Notes under the pieces: generated by a model
Seen by the model: only the letters and a program-made list of their open reading frames with translations
Database searches by the model: none
Told to the model about the DNA's origin: nothing
Made by a program: the position numbers and the translations under genes
Shown here: positions 37,141 to 46,684 of the stretch, piece by piece
How positions within the stretch are numbered: the first letter of the stretch is position 1
Layout of the letters: the number at the start of each line of letters is the position of its first letter
From: an uncultured Clostridia bacterium
GTDB taxonomy: Bacteria > Bacillota > Clostridia > TANB77 > CAG-508
Direction of reading: 5' to 3'
Assembly (NCBI GenBank): GCA_934157205.1
Contig: CAKPHJ010000009.1
Location: 1-47,557 of the forward strand
Length of the DNA stretch: 47,557 bases

Positions 37141-37660
37141 TTATACATGAAATTTTCTAATTATAGCTTCTTTTAAATCTTTATTGCACAAGCAAAATGT
37201 AATTATAAAATTTACAACTGAAATGCTACTTGCTATAATTCCTAGTGTTTTATTTTTTATAATGTTTTCTGTTACGAAAAAGGCTGGTAACATACTAAAA
37301 AGTACTATTATTAATTGATATATTGCATATTTTATATATTTTTTGTAGCTTACAACTGTTAATACAAGCATTGTTAAATTTGATATAATAACAATAATAG
37401 GTATTGCAATTTCTAAAGACCATGCTCTATAACCTGTTTTTTTGTCTATATAAAATGTAACAGCAGATATAGCAATTGTTTGAAGTAATACATGTCCTGC
37501 TATATTTACATTTCTTTTTATGGAAAAAATTACGGTAACCCATATATATATAATGCCACAATTACATAAACCTGACCATGGTATGCCGAGGAGTAGTTAA
37601 TTTGTTTATAATTAATAACAAACATGCTAGTAATATAGAAAATATTATTAAATAGTTCAT
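37141..37660 (-). CDS. DUF6320-like membrane protein, one +1 shift at CGG
   Basis: Reconstruction: MNYLIIFSILLACLLLI (helix), then CCT CGG CAT at 37588-37586 (codon 25); skipping the C gives TTPGIPWSGLCNCGIIYIWVTVIFS, and the frame stays open to 37141, including VTFYIDKKTGYRAWSLEIAI. The product is 172 residues with five to six membrane helices. The order and the motif WxxxxxIPIVII...RKFHV fit the DUF6320 family that accompanies alcohol-acetyltransferase-like proteins; the usual N-terminal zinc ribbon is absent, or starts further upstream. The original frame stops after 34 codons, leaving the rest without a start. Confidence 0.75.
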
Positions 37661-37679
37661 TACCTTTTCACTTTTTTTG

Positions 37680-38999
37680 CTATTTATCTTTTTTGGATAT
37701 ATCATCTAAAACACCATTGCTTTCTATTTCTACATTGATATTCTTATTTTTTAAAAAATTGTAAACCCTTTCTTCTATTTTACCATTTTTTAATATAGAT
37801 GTAAATGTAAAAACCAATTTATTCTCAAAAGTACAGCTTGAACATTTTATTTTTTCTACTGGTTCTGCCGCAATAAGCATTAAAAAATATTTTATAAACT
37901 GCTTATAATTACCTATAATTCCAACTCTCCCTATATTTGAATATGTAATTGTTGTATATTTTCTTATTTCTATATAACTAATTCTTACTAATAATTTTTT
38001 TATAAATAATGGTACTGTTTTTACAAAAAAATTATTTCCAAGTCTTACATTAGCAGACATTGTCTTTTTTATTTCTTCTAGTTCAAGTTTTTTTCTGAAT
38101 TCTTGTTTTACAAACTCTAAAATATTTTCAAATTCTCCTATATTTTTATTGCTTAATATTTTTTCCATGTTTGCTTCTATAGTTATATAAGAAAAGAAAT
38201 TTGACATAGTTTTTGATGGAAAATATTTTTTTAAATTTACAGGTATACATACTTTTATTGGTCGTTTGCTTTTAGAATTTATATAATTTTCAGTATATAT
38301 ACTATATATTAAAACAGCTGTCATATATTGTGTGATAGTAGAAGAATTTTTTTTGCATACTTCTTTTAAACCATCTAAGTCTATTATTTCATGAATAACA
38401 CTTACAGCAGATAATTTTATTTTTCCGCCTTTTAATATGTACGCTTTTTTAGATGATGAATTTGACTTAGCTTTTCTGTCATAATTTTTTACATAGCTAT
38501 CTTCTGTATCAAATTCTATTTTTCTTAATTTTCTTTCTTCATTATTTAATATATTAGGGTATAGTAATTCTAAATATGTATATACAATTTCTCTAAAAAA
38601 TGTTATTCCACTATTTCCATCTGTTAAAGAATGAAATATATCTATATTTATTTTATTTCTAAAATACGTAACCGTAAATAAATAATCATTATTCTTTTTA
38701 GGATCTATGTATTTACATGGATAATCTTGTTCTTCTTTAACAATTGCTTTTTTAGGATTATATTCTAAATAGTACCAAAAAAATCCTGACTTCATTCTAA
38801 CTTTAAATAATTTATATTTTTCAAGAGTTTCATTTACAGCTTTTTGCAAAATATCCGGATTAACAATTTCTTCTAAAACAACAGAAAATCTAAAAACAGT
38901 ACTATATTTTTTTCCTGCTGAAATTGGGAAAATTTTAGCAGAATTATCCATTCTTCTCCAATATAAATTGTGTTCTTTTTTGTTTTTCAATTTTATCAC
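37680..38999 (-). CDS. Condensation-domain / alcohol acetyltransferase-like protein
   Basis: 439 residues. The motif HSLTDGNSG fits HxxxDG of the CoA-dependent acyltransferase/condensation fold; a second half of the fold follows. Such proteins in Clostridia stand next to an alpha/beta hydrolase and a DUF6320 protein, as here. The reaction is unknown; membrane lipid or polyketide-like ester formation is possible. The gene is intact; it has out-of-frame CGG triplets only. Confidence 0.8.
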   Translation of the reverse strand: MIKLKNKKEHNLYWRRMDNSAKIFPISAGKKYSTVFRFSVVLEEIVNPDILQKAVNETLEKYKLFKVRMKSGFFWYYLEYNPKKAIVKEEQDYPCKYIDPKKNNDYLFTVTYFRNKINIDIFHSLTDGNSGITFFREIVYTYLELLYPNILNNEERKLRKIEFDTEDSYVKNYDRKAKSNSSSKKAYILKGGKIKLSAVSVIHEIIDLDGLKEVCKKNSSTITQYMTAVLIYSIYTENYINSKSKRPIKVCIPVNLKKYFPSKTMSNFFSYITIEANMEKILSNKNIGEFENILEFVKQEFRKKLELEEIKKTMSANVRLGNNFFVKTVPLFIKKLLVRISYIEIRKYTTITYSNIGRVGIIGNYKQFIKYFLMLIAAEPVEKIKCSSCTFENKLVFTFTSILKNGKIEERVYNFLKNKNINVEIESNGVLDDISKKDK

Positions 39000-39004
39000 C
39001 TATC

Positions 39005-39901
39005 TTATTTTGTATTTATTAAATTTAACATATTTATTATATCTTGATTGGCACTTTCAATTAATTCTTGACTACTATTTTTTTCTATCATCCAAATATG
39101 CTTAGCCCCTTCATATTCTTTTAATTCTATATTTGTTCCAACTTCACTTGCTTTTTCTTGTAATTTATGTGCATCTGGATTTAATATATCTCTAGTTCCT
39201 GTTAATATAGTTATATTTTCCAAATTTGAAAGATTTCCATCTATAGGATTTACTAAATAATTGTTTTTTTCATCACCTGCTGAATACATAATACCAGCAA
39301 TTTTTAAAGTTTCTTTATTTAATTCATCATCTTGTTTTTGTACTTCATCAATTTTAGGATTTTCAAGTCTAACATCTAGCCATGGAGAAATTAATATTGT
39401 TTTTATTGGCTTTTCAATATTTTCTTCCAAAAGTTTTTCTTCTAAAGCTAAACTTAAACCACCACCAGCTGAATCTCCCATTAAAACTAGATTTTTAGGT
39501 TCAATATTTTCTATTATATTTTTATATAGTGGAACAACCATATTAAAAACATCTTTATAATTATATTTTGGTGCTAATGGATAGTCTGGCATAATAACCG
39601 TTGCACCAGTTTGGTCTACTATATTTTCTAAAAATTCAAAATGATCTTTTGTTGCTTTAGCTACATATGAACCACCATGAAAATACAATATTGTGGTTTG
39701 TGTTTTTTTTTCGCTTTCTGGAATTATTGTATAAATTTTTCTTCCCATAAATTCTTCTGTTTCTAGTCTATTTGTTGTTTTTTCTGTTTTGTATTCGTAT
39801 TTTGTATTTACTATTTTTAAAACAAGTACTGTAAGCATTAATATTATTGTTACTATTAGTATTATAATTTTTAATATTATTTTTGTTTTTTTGTTTTTCA
39901 T
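39005..39901 (-). CDS. Membrane-anchored alpha/beta hydrolase
   Basis: 298 residues with an N-terminal membrane anchor (about 8-28). Oxyanion motif YFHGGSYV (HGG), nucleophile GDSAGGG (Ser in about residue 142), Asp in ILTGTRDILNPD, and His in AKHIWM. It belongs to the hormone-sensitive-lipase/Hydrolase_3 group. It lies five bases before the condensation-like gene, so a linked acyl transfer/hydrolysis is likely. Confidence 0.88.
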   Translation of the reverse strand: MKNKKTKIILKIIILIVTIILMLTVLVLKIVNTKYEYKTEKTTNRLETEEFMGRKIYTIIPESEKKTQTTILYFHGGSYVAKATKDHFEFLENIVDQTGATVIMPDYPLAPKYNYKDVFNMVVPLYKNIIENIEPKNLVLMGDSAGGGLSLALEEKLLEENIEKPIKTILISPWLDVRLENPKIDEVQKQDDELNKETLKIAGIMYSAGDEKNNYLVNPIDGNLSNLENITILTGTRDILNPDAHKLQEKASEVGTNIELKEYEGAKHIWMIEKNSSQELIESANQDIINMLNLINTK

Positions 39902-40074
39902 TTTTACCTCACGTTATTGCTATATTTTTCTAATATATGCCTAAAATTATACTTTATTAAATTTCAAAAATCAAGCAGAATAATTTTTTAAATTTATAAA
40001 CTCATAAACTAATGAACAAAGTATATTTAGAAAAAAAATTGGAAAAATAATATTATATACAAAAATCAAAATAA

Positions 40075-40187
40075 AAATGAGGGAAAAATCTCAAAGGGCT
40101 AGTGATTGTAGCTTTTATATACTAGAAAAATAAAACTTTCCTAGTATATAAAAAATGATAGACTTAAATACAAAAGTCTATCTGATG
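40075..40187. repeat. Triple-hairpin intergenic element, copy 2
   Basis: A first hairpin (GAG...CTC), the linker TAGTGATTGTAG, a long hairpin (TATATACTAG / CTAGTATATA), and an outer hairpin GATAGACTT / AAGTCTATC, which overlaps the end of the RHH gene. Same order and spacing as at 15428 and 46685. The rest of the 39902-40177 gap holds no other feature that I can support. Confidence 0.65.
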
Positions 40188-40384
40188 TTTTTCAGGGTTT
40201 TTAATACTTCTTTATCCTTTTCATCTAGATTATTTAAACTAAACTCTAATAAAGAAATTACGACTTTATTAAAAGATAAATTTTTAAGATTAGCAAGATT
40301 TTGTATATCATCTACCATATCTTCTGGTAATCTAAGTGTTTTACTTATTCCACTATGATTTTTTGGTATTCTCAATTTATTCAT
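40178..40384 (-). CDS. Ribbon-helix-helix regulator 1
   Basis: A 68-residue Arc/CopG-like protein. The beta strand SKTLRLPEDM is followed by two helices, with the turn SFNKVV. It is divergent from the pilin-like LRR gene with 138 bases between. GGGAGG precedes ATG 40384. RHH2 (45197) is a relative with the same RLPEDM and SFNxVI pattern, in the mirrored position. Confidence 0.8.
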   Translation of the reverse strand: MNKLRIPKNHSGISKTLRLPEDMVDDIQNLANLKNLSFNKVVISLLEFSLNNLDEKDKEVLKTLKNIR

Positions 40385-40522
40385 ATTTGTAGCCTCCCTT
40401 GCAAGATATTTTATATTAAAAAATATAATAATTATGCACCTACTTTTACTTGCGAATAAATTGAATGTATGATAATATACACTTAAAAAATCAAAAGAAA
40501 AAAGAAAGGAACTTATATTAAA

Positions 40523-42452
40523 ATGAACAAACTAAAAACAGAATTAAAATATAACAAAAAAGGAATTACTCTTATTGCACTAGTTGTAACAATAATAGTA
40601 CTTTTGATCCTTGCTGGTGTAACAATTAAAACACTTACAGGTGACAGCGGAATAATAGGAAATGCACGGAACAGCACAAATTTCTACAGAACTTGCAAAT
40701 TATAAAGAAGAATTAGAAAATTGGAAATTAAATAAAATAATTGAAAAAAATAATTTTATAGAAGATACACTTTCAGCTGGAAAAAATAATTTAAGTTATA
40801 ATGGAACACAAAAAGAAGGAAATATAAAAACAATAATTCCAGACATGAAAGACGAATATATAGATGAATTAGAAATAATAAAAGGAGAACTAGTTTTAAA
40901 TACAACAAACAAAACAAAAATAAAAGCAGCAAAAGTAGCTAAAATAACCGCCAATCCTTATAAAATTATAGATGGAGAGTTAATGTCTGCAGGAGAAAAT
41001 TTAGACATAATATCTTCAGATGGAATTTTAACTATTCCAGAAAATGTAACAAAAATTGGAGATGGAGCATTTTCTGGTGTAGAAGGACTAAAAACAGTAA
41101 TAATACCAGGAACAGTAAAAGAAATAGGAGCAAATGCATTTGCATACAACAAAACATTAGAAAAAGTAATAATGCAAGATGGTGTTGAATCAATAGGAAT
41201 TCATGCATTTGATAATGCTATAAATTTAAAAGATGTAAATTTTCCAAACTCTTTAAAAGAAATTGGAATAATGGCATTTAAAAAAACAAATATGCAAAAA
41301 ATAGAAATACCTGGCAATGTAAAGATAATAAAACCCTTCTGTTTTTTTGACTGTGCAAGTCTAAATCAAATTATTTTAAATGAAGGAACCCAAAAATTGG
41401 ATACTAACTGTTTCGGGAATACAATAATAACAAAAATAAATATGCCTTCTACAATAACTAATATTGAAGGCACAGCTTTTTATGGTTGCAACAAATTAGA
41501 AAATATAGATGTTAGTAAAAATACTAATTTTATTTATACAAATGGATTTTTAATGACAAACAATAAAGAGAAAATTGTTTTTGTAACAGATAAATATTTA
41601 AAAGAAAATACAACATTAGAAATTCCAGAAGGTGTAAAAAACTTTGCTTTTTCATTTTCATCATATACAAATATTAAAAAAATAATAATACCTTCTACAC
41701 TAAATACTATAAATAATTCAAATATTTTTCCAATTTCAATAACAGAAATTGAAGTAAATACAAATAATACAACATTTTATGTAGAAAATAATATGTTAAT
41801 AGATAATAATAAAAAATTAATATTATGTTTTTCAAAAGACAGCATAATAAATGTACCAGAAGGGATTGGTGAAATTGGTGAATCTGCATTTAAAGCAGCT
41901 ATGAATGTTCAAGAAATTTATTTTCCAGAAAGTACAACTACAATTGGAGTTAGTGTATTTTCAGAAAATACAAAATTAAAAAAAGTATCAATAGGTTCAA
42001 ATACATCATCTATAAATTCAATTTTTAATAGTACTTCTGTATGGGATTTTGAATTAGTTATAAATCCTAATAACCAATATTATACAGCTGAAGATGGTAT
42101 ATTATATACAAAAAATAAAGAAACATTAGTAAGAGTTTATAAAACTGCTACAAATGATTTAAAAATAGATAAAAATGTTAAAGCAATTGGTTATAGAGCT
42201 TTTTATGGTCAAAAAAGTATAACAGAATATAAAGTGCCAGAAGGTGTAGAAACAATAAGCTATTCATTTACCTATTGCCCAAAACTTAAGAAAATAGAAA
42301 TACCTTCAACAGTAAAATCTATTGCTGACAATTGTTTTTCAGATGCAACATCAAGTTTAGAAGAAATAATAATTCATAAAAAAGAAAACTCTATATATGG
42401 TGCACCTTGGGGAGCTTTAAAAGGTTTAAAAGTTGTTAAATGGGTGGATTAA
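40523..42452 (+). CDS. Pilin-like LRR surface protein 1, one +1 shift at CGG
   Basis: 642 residues after the +1 step. A type IV prepilin-like start (KKGITLIALVVTIIVLLILAGV: G, then hydrophobic helix) runs to GDSGIIGNA, codon 49 is CGG 40667-40669, and skipping the C gives NAGTAQISTELANYKEELEN. Then come BspA-type leucine-rich repeats (LRR_5: IPENVTKIGDGAFSG, IPGTVKEIGANAFAY) up to the end KGLKVVKWVD. In the original frame the anchor peptide is only 60 residues and the repeats lack an anchor. It has a paralogue in inverted orientation. Confidence 0.9.
40561..41190 (+). repeat. Long inverted repeat, left arm
   Basis: About 630 bases of the pilin-like LRR gene 1 are nearly identical (few substitutions) to the complementary strand of 44367-44997. 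It covers the pilin-like helix, the CGG site and the first LRR units. Downstream the two genes diverge and join again at their last ~80 bases. Confidence 0.85.
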
Positions 42453-42488
42453 TTTTAGTAGAATTTTAATTTTGAAATTATAAATATA

Positions 42489-42538
42489 AAAAATGCTAAA
42501 AGAAGTTATTTTTACAATTCTTCTTTTAGCATTTTTTT
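42489..42538. terminator. Bidirectional terminator
   Basis: AAATGCTAAAAGAAG / CTTCTTTTAGCATTT stem with T7 on plus. It ends the LRR gene 1 and overlaps the stop of the minus-strand pilin-like gene. Confidence 0.85.
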
Positions 42539-42974
42539 ATAATTCTGTAACATCTGTGCTAATTTCTGTTTCATTTCCAGCTAAATCACGTATTTTAAAC
42601 ACGTATGTTCCATTTTGAGTAACTTCATACTTGGCACATCTTGAATGTATAGCTTCATTAGATATATATTTTCCTTTTAATAATATATTTTCTGTATCAT
42701 ATTTAATTTTTTTAAGTCTTCACCAGATGCGTTTATTTCTTCTATTTTTTCACCTTGTAGTTTTAGTTCTAGTTTTTCTGTATCCCATTCTTCTTTTATT
42801 TTTACTATTTCGTTTGTATTTTTAGCATTTATAGTTTGGGTTAGTATTCCATTTGTATCTATTAGTGTTTTAATTGTTACACCTGCAAGAATCAAAAGTA
42901 CAATTATTGTTACAATTAAAGCAATTAATGTAATTCCATAATGTAATTCCATTTTGTTTTTTTATATTTTTCAT
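42537..42974 (-). pseudogene. Damaged pilin-like protein with Ig-like tail
   Basis: ATG 42974 (GGAG upstream) opens KNIKKQNGITL, then a 13-base direct repeat GGAATTACATTAT / GGAATTACATTA shifts the frame (an internal ATG at 42952 restores it as MELHYGITLIALIV). The body ends early at a tract of A7 (42703-42709), where one base more would continue into IKYDTENILLKG...YEVTQNGTYVFKIRDLAGNETEI, a typical Ig-like bacterial ending. Neither lesion involves CGG. It may be decayed, or phase-variable through slippage at both repeats. It lies between the two pilin-like LRR genes. Confidence 0.65.
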
Positions 42975-43092
42975 TATTTTCTCCTTTTTCTTGTGTTATT
43001 TTTATATAGCTAAAAATTTTTATAATTTTGATAAACTCAACTTGTTCTAATTTTATACTAGGTATAATTTCAAAATTAAAGTTCTATTGAAA

Positions 43093-45049
43093 TTAATCCA
43101 CCCATTTAACAACCTTTAAACCTTTTATTGCTCCCCAAGGTGCACCAGATATAGAGTTTTCTTTTTTATGAATTTTTATTGTTTCTAAGTTTTGACACTC
43201 AGCAAATGCTCCAGTTTCAATTTTAGTACATGAACTCGGAATTGAAATTTCTTTTAATTTATCATTATTTACTACTTTTTTTATTTCCGTAATTGTATTT
43301 GGTAACTGTATTGTTTCAGCATTCATATGTGCTAAATTTTCTACTATTTCAACTCCATTTGGTACAACTACATTTTTTTCATTATTTATTGGTGATACTA
43401 AATTTTTTCTATCTTTTGTTAATATAAAATTTCCTTCTACAACATAATTAGGATTTTCACTATCTATAGTTAAATTCACTTGACCAGAAAAAAATGCTTG
43501 TTGTCTAAATTCTGGTGATATATCTTTTACACCTTTTCCTATAACTAATTCTGTTATTTTGTTTACATTTCTAATAGATTTTGTTTCTATAGTTTCTACA
43601 TTATCTCCAATTATTACTTTTTTAATATTATTTCCTGTTATAGAAGCTACTCCAACTATTTTAACACTATCTGGTATTATTATTTCTTCCCTGTTCATTG
43701 ACGCTTTTATAAGTTTTTCTCCATTTTTTGAAAGAATCATATTATCAACAACTTTATATGTTTTATTGTTTTCTGGTATTGTTATAATTTTAAGTGTATT
43801 TCCACAACCATCAAACGCCCAGCCAGCTTCTATATAAGATATTGTTGATGGTAAATTTAAAGTTTCTATTTTTTTAAAATTACCTAATGCTCCCACAGAT
43901 AAATTTGTTACTCCTTCTGGTATAGTTATTTCTTTTTTATTAATGTTAGAAGCCAATGATATTAACAATGCTTTAGAATTCTCAGTTATTTTATATACAA
44001 TATTATCTTCTATTGTAAAATTTTGATTTTGTTTATCTATGGTAAGTACATTTAAATTAGTGCATCCTCTAAATGTTCCTGATGATATTGTTTTTACATT
44101 TTTTGGTATATATATATTATCTAATGTTATACAGCTAGCAAAGGAAAGGTCTTCAATAGATGTTACATTTTCTGGAATTTTAATCGTGTGTAAATTCCAA
44201 CAACAATATAAAAGTCCATTTGATATTGTTGTTATATTATTAGAAAGTTCAATATTTTGTAAACTAGTATCATTTGAAAATGCAGAACCTTTTATATTTG
44301 TAACACTATCTGTCATTTCTATATTTTTCAATTTAGTACAAAAACTGAATGCACTAGTTCCTATTGTTTCAACACCATCTTGAATTATTACTTTTTCTAA
44401 AGATGCATTATATGCAAATGCATTTGCTCCTATTTCTTTTACTGTTCCTGGTATTATTACTATTTTTAAGCCTTCTACACCAGAAAATGCTCCATCTCCA
44501 ATTTTTGTTACATTTTCTGGAATAGTTAAAAATCCGTCTGAAGATATTATGTCCAAATTTTCTCCTGCTGACATTAATTCTCCATCTATAATTTTATAAG
44601 GATTGGCGGTTATTTTAGCTACTTTTGCTGCTTTTATTTTTGTTTTGTTTGTTGTATTTAAAACTAGTTCTCCTTTTATTATTTCTAATTCATCTATATA
44701 TTCGTCTTTCATGTCTGGAATTATTGTTTTTATATTTCCTTCTTTTTGTGTTCCATTATAACTTAAATTATTTTTTCCAGCTGAAAGTGTATCTTCTATA
44801 AAATTATTTTTTTCAATTATTTTATTTAATTTCCAATTTTCTAATTCTTCTTTATAATTTGCAAGTTCTGTAGATATTTGTGCTGTTCCGTGCATTTCCT
44901 ATTATTCCGCTGTCACCTGTAAGTGTTTTAATTGTTACACCTGCAAGTATTAAAAGTACTATTATCGTTATAACTAGTGCAATAAGAGTAATTCCTGCAT
45001 TTCTTTTATAATAATGTTGTTCGATTTTTTTCTTTTTATTGTTTTGCAT
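43093..45049 (-). CDS. Pilin-like LRR surface protein 2, one +1 shift at CGG
   Basis: 651 residues after the +1 step at CGG 44890-44888 (codon 54, same context GCA CGG AAC as in paralogue 1). Start MQNNKKKKIEQHYYKRNAGITLIALVITIIVL: prepilin-like helix. Then BspA-type LRR_5 repeats to KGLKVVKWVD. The first ~200 residues match LRR 1; the middle differs and the tail matches again. GGAGG lies six bases before ATG 45049. Divergent RHH2 lies upstream. Confidence 0.9.
44367..44997 (-). repeat. Long inverted repeat, right arm
   Basis: The partner of 40561-41190, in inverted orientation. The CGG codon is conserved in both arms. Confidence 0.85.
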
Positions 45050-45196
45050 TTTATTCCTCCGTTTTTTATTATTTTTTCCTAAGTTTATTTTAATATACCA
45101 TTTAATATCAAAAAGTACAAGACATTCGTATGGTATTTTTAATTTTATTTTTGTGCGAAAATATTTAATATATTAATAATTTTAAGGAGGCATAAC

Positions 45197-45418
45197 ATGT
45201 TTGAAATTTCTAAGTTTAAAAAAAGCAATGTAAAATTATCTATCCGTTTACCAGAAGATATGAATGAAATATTAAGAAAAATAGCTAAAAAAGAATCTAT
45301 GAGCTTCAATAATGTTATTGTTAGTTGCATTCAAAATTCTTTGGACCAAATTGATATGAAAAAATATACAGGTAACATTGATAATAAAAAAGAAAATAAA
45401 GATGAAATTAAAGTATAA
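45197..45418 (+). CDS. Ribbon-helix-helix regulator 2
   Basis: 73 residues: strand KLSIRLPEDM, helices with SFNNVIVSCI, then a charged tail. AGGAGG precedes the ATG. It is divergent from LRR gene 2, mirroring RHH1/LRR1. The intergenic 45050-45196 has an ATACCAT ... ATGGTAT inverted repeat (about 45098-45139) as a candidate operator. Confidence 0.78.
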   Translation: MFEISKFKKSNVKLSIRLPEDMNEILRKIAKKESMSFNNVIVSCIQNSLDQIDMKKYTGNIDNKKENKDEIKV

Positions 45419-45466
45419 AAAAATTGTGCATAAAAACAAGTTTCATTGTTAGTATGCACAATTTTA
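45417..45466. terminator. Bidirectional terminator
   Basis: AAATTGTGCATA / TATGCACAATTTT stem with a long loop. It ends RHH2 and, on minus, sits after dnaJ. Confidence 0.75.
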
Positions 45467-45519
45467 ATCTGAAAATTTAATATGCTTTATATTTTATGAA
45501 TTTTTAATAATATTTATAA

Positions 45520-46681
45520 TTATCCAAATAATCCTCTTTTTTTAACAGGTGGTTGTTCATTCATTGTTTTAGCTAATTGCATAAGCAATTCTCTTTGTTC
45601 TTTAGTTAAGCGTTTTGGAGTTTGTACTGTTACAGTAAATATAAAATCACCTACACTGCTTGAATTAACAGATTTAAAGCCTTTATTTCTAATTGTAAAT
45701 TTAGTTCCTGTTTGTGTACCGTCTGGAATTTTATATTTTTCTTTTGACCCGTCTACCATTGGTATTTCGAGTTCTGCTCCTAAGGTTGCTTGTGTTATAG
45801 TTATTGGTACTTCACACATTACATTATTACCTTTTCTTGTATAAATACTATGTCTTTTTATTCTTACTGTTATATATAAATCACCTTTTGGTCCACCTTT
45901 TTCCCCTGGTTCTCCTTCTCCTCTAAGTACTACTGTTTGATTGTCATCAATTCCAGCTGGAATTTTAACTTTTATTTTAGGCTGTTTTCTTACTTTTCCT
46001 TTTCCATGACACATTTCGCATGGTTCACTAATTATTTCACCTGTTCCATGACATTGTGTACATGTTCTTCTTGTTTGCATTTGACCGAAGTATAGTATTT
46101 TGTACTTGAGTTACTTGCCCTGTTCCATTACATGTTGGACATTTAATTGGTTTTGTTCCTTTTTTTGCACCACTACCATTACATACTTGGCATGTTTCAT
46201 GTCTTGTAACAACAATTTCTCTTTCTACCCCTAAAAATGCTTGTTCAAATGTTATATCCATTGTAAAGTTTAAGTCTGCACCTTTTCTAGGTCCTGCTTG
46301 GTTTCTTGCAGAGCTTCTTCCTCCAAATCCACCACCGAAAAAAGATGAGAATATATCTCCTAAGTCACCAAAATCTCCAAAGTCAGATGTAGAATATGAA
46401 TAATATCCACCTTGACCTCCACCAAAAGGTCCTCCTGCCCCACCAAATCCTTGTGGGTCAGTTGTTCCAAATTGATCATACATTTTTCTTTTTTGTGGAT
46501 CAGATAGGTTTTCATATGCTTCATTTACTTCTTTAAATTTTGCTTCTGCTTCTTTTTTATTGTCTGGATTTGCATCTGGGTGATATTTTTTTGCAAGTTT
46601 TCTATATGCTTTTTTTAGTTCGTCATCTGTAGCATTTTTATTTACACCCAAAACTTCATAATAATCTCTTTTATTTGCCAT
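45520..46681 (-). CDS. dnaJ: Chaperone protein DnaJ, one +1 shift at CGG
   Basis: Co-chaperone stimulating DnaK. The J domain (1-70) has HPDANP-type HPD, then a Gly/Phe region (GGAGGPFGGGQGG), zinc-finger CxxCxGxG motifs CQVCNGSG and CPTCNGTG. After TQVQNTIL comes CGG 46087-46085 (codon 199); skipping the C gives GQMQTRRTCTQCHGTG and CEMCHGKG, the missing two zinc motifs, and the C-terminal client domains (GDLYITVRIKRHSIYTRKGNNV). The 386-residue length is typical. The original frame stops 17 codons after CGG. ATG 46681 follows GGAGG. Confidence 0.96.
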
Positions 46682-46684
46682 TTT

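Noticed and set aside
42703..42709. A7 tract in the pilin-like gene as part of the CGG system
   Set aside because: It needs a different step (missing base in an A run) and no CGG is present; it is a separate event.
3963..46087. The CGG breaks as sequencing or assembly errors
   Set aside because: An error that inserts C before GG should also hit TGG, AGG and intergenic GG and other codon phases. All 16 fall at the codon border before GGN, two are in paralogous copies, and essential genes are hit. Read-level proof is still needed.
3812..46681. The broken genes as pseudogenes
   Set aside because: Motifs and lengths are intact on both sides, no other lesions are present, and ffh, cmk, dnaJ and rlmN are core genes; decay would give mixed lesion types.
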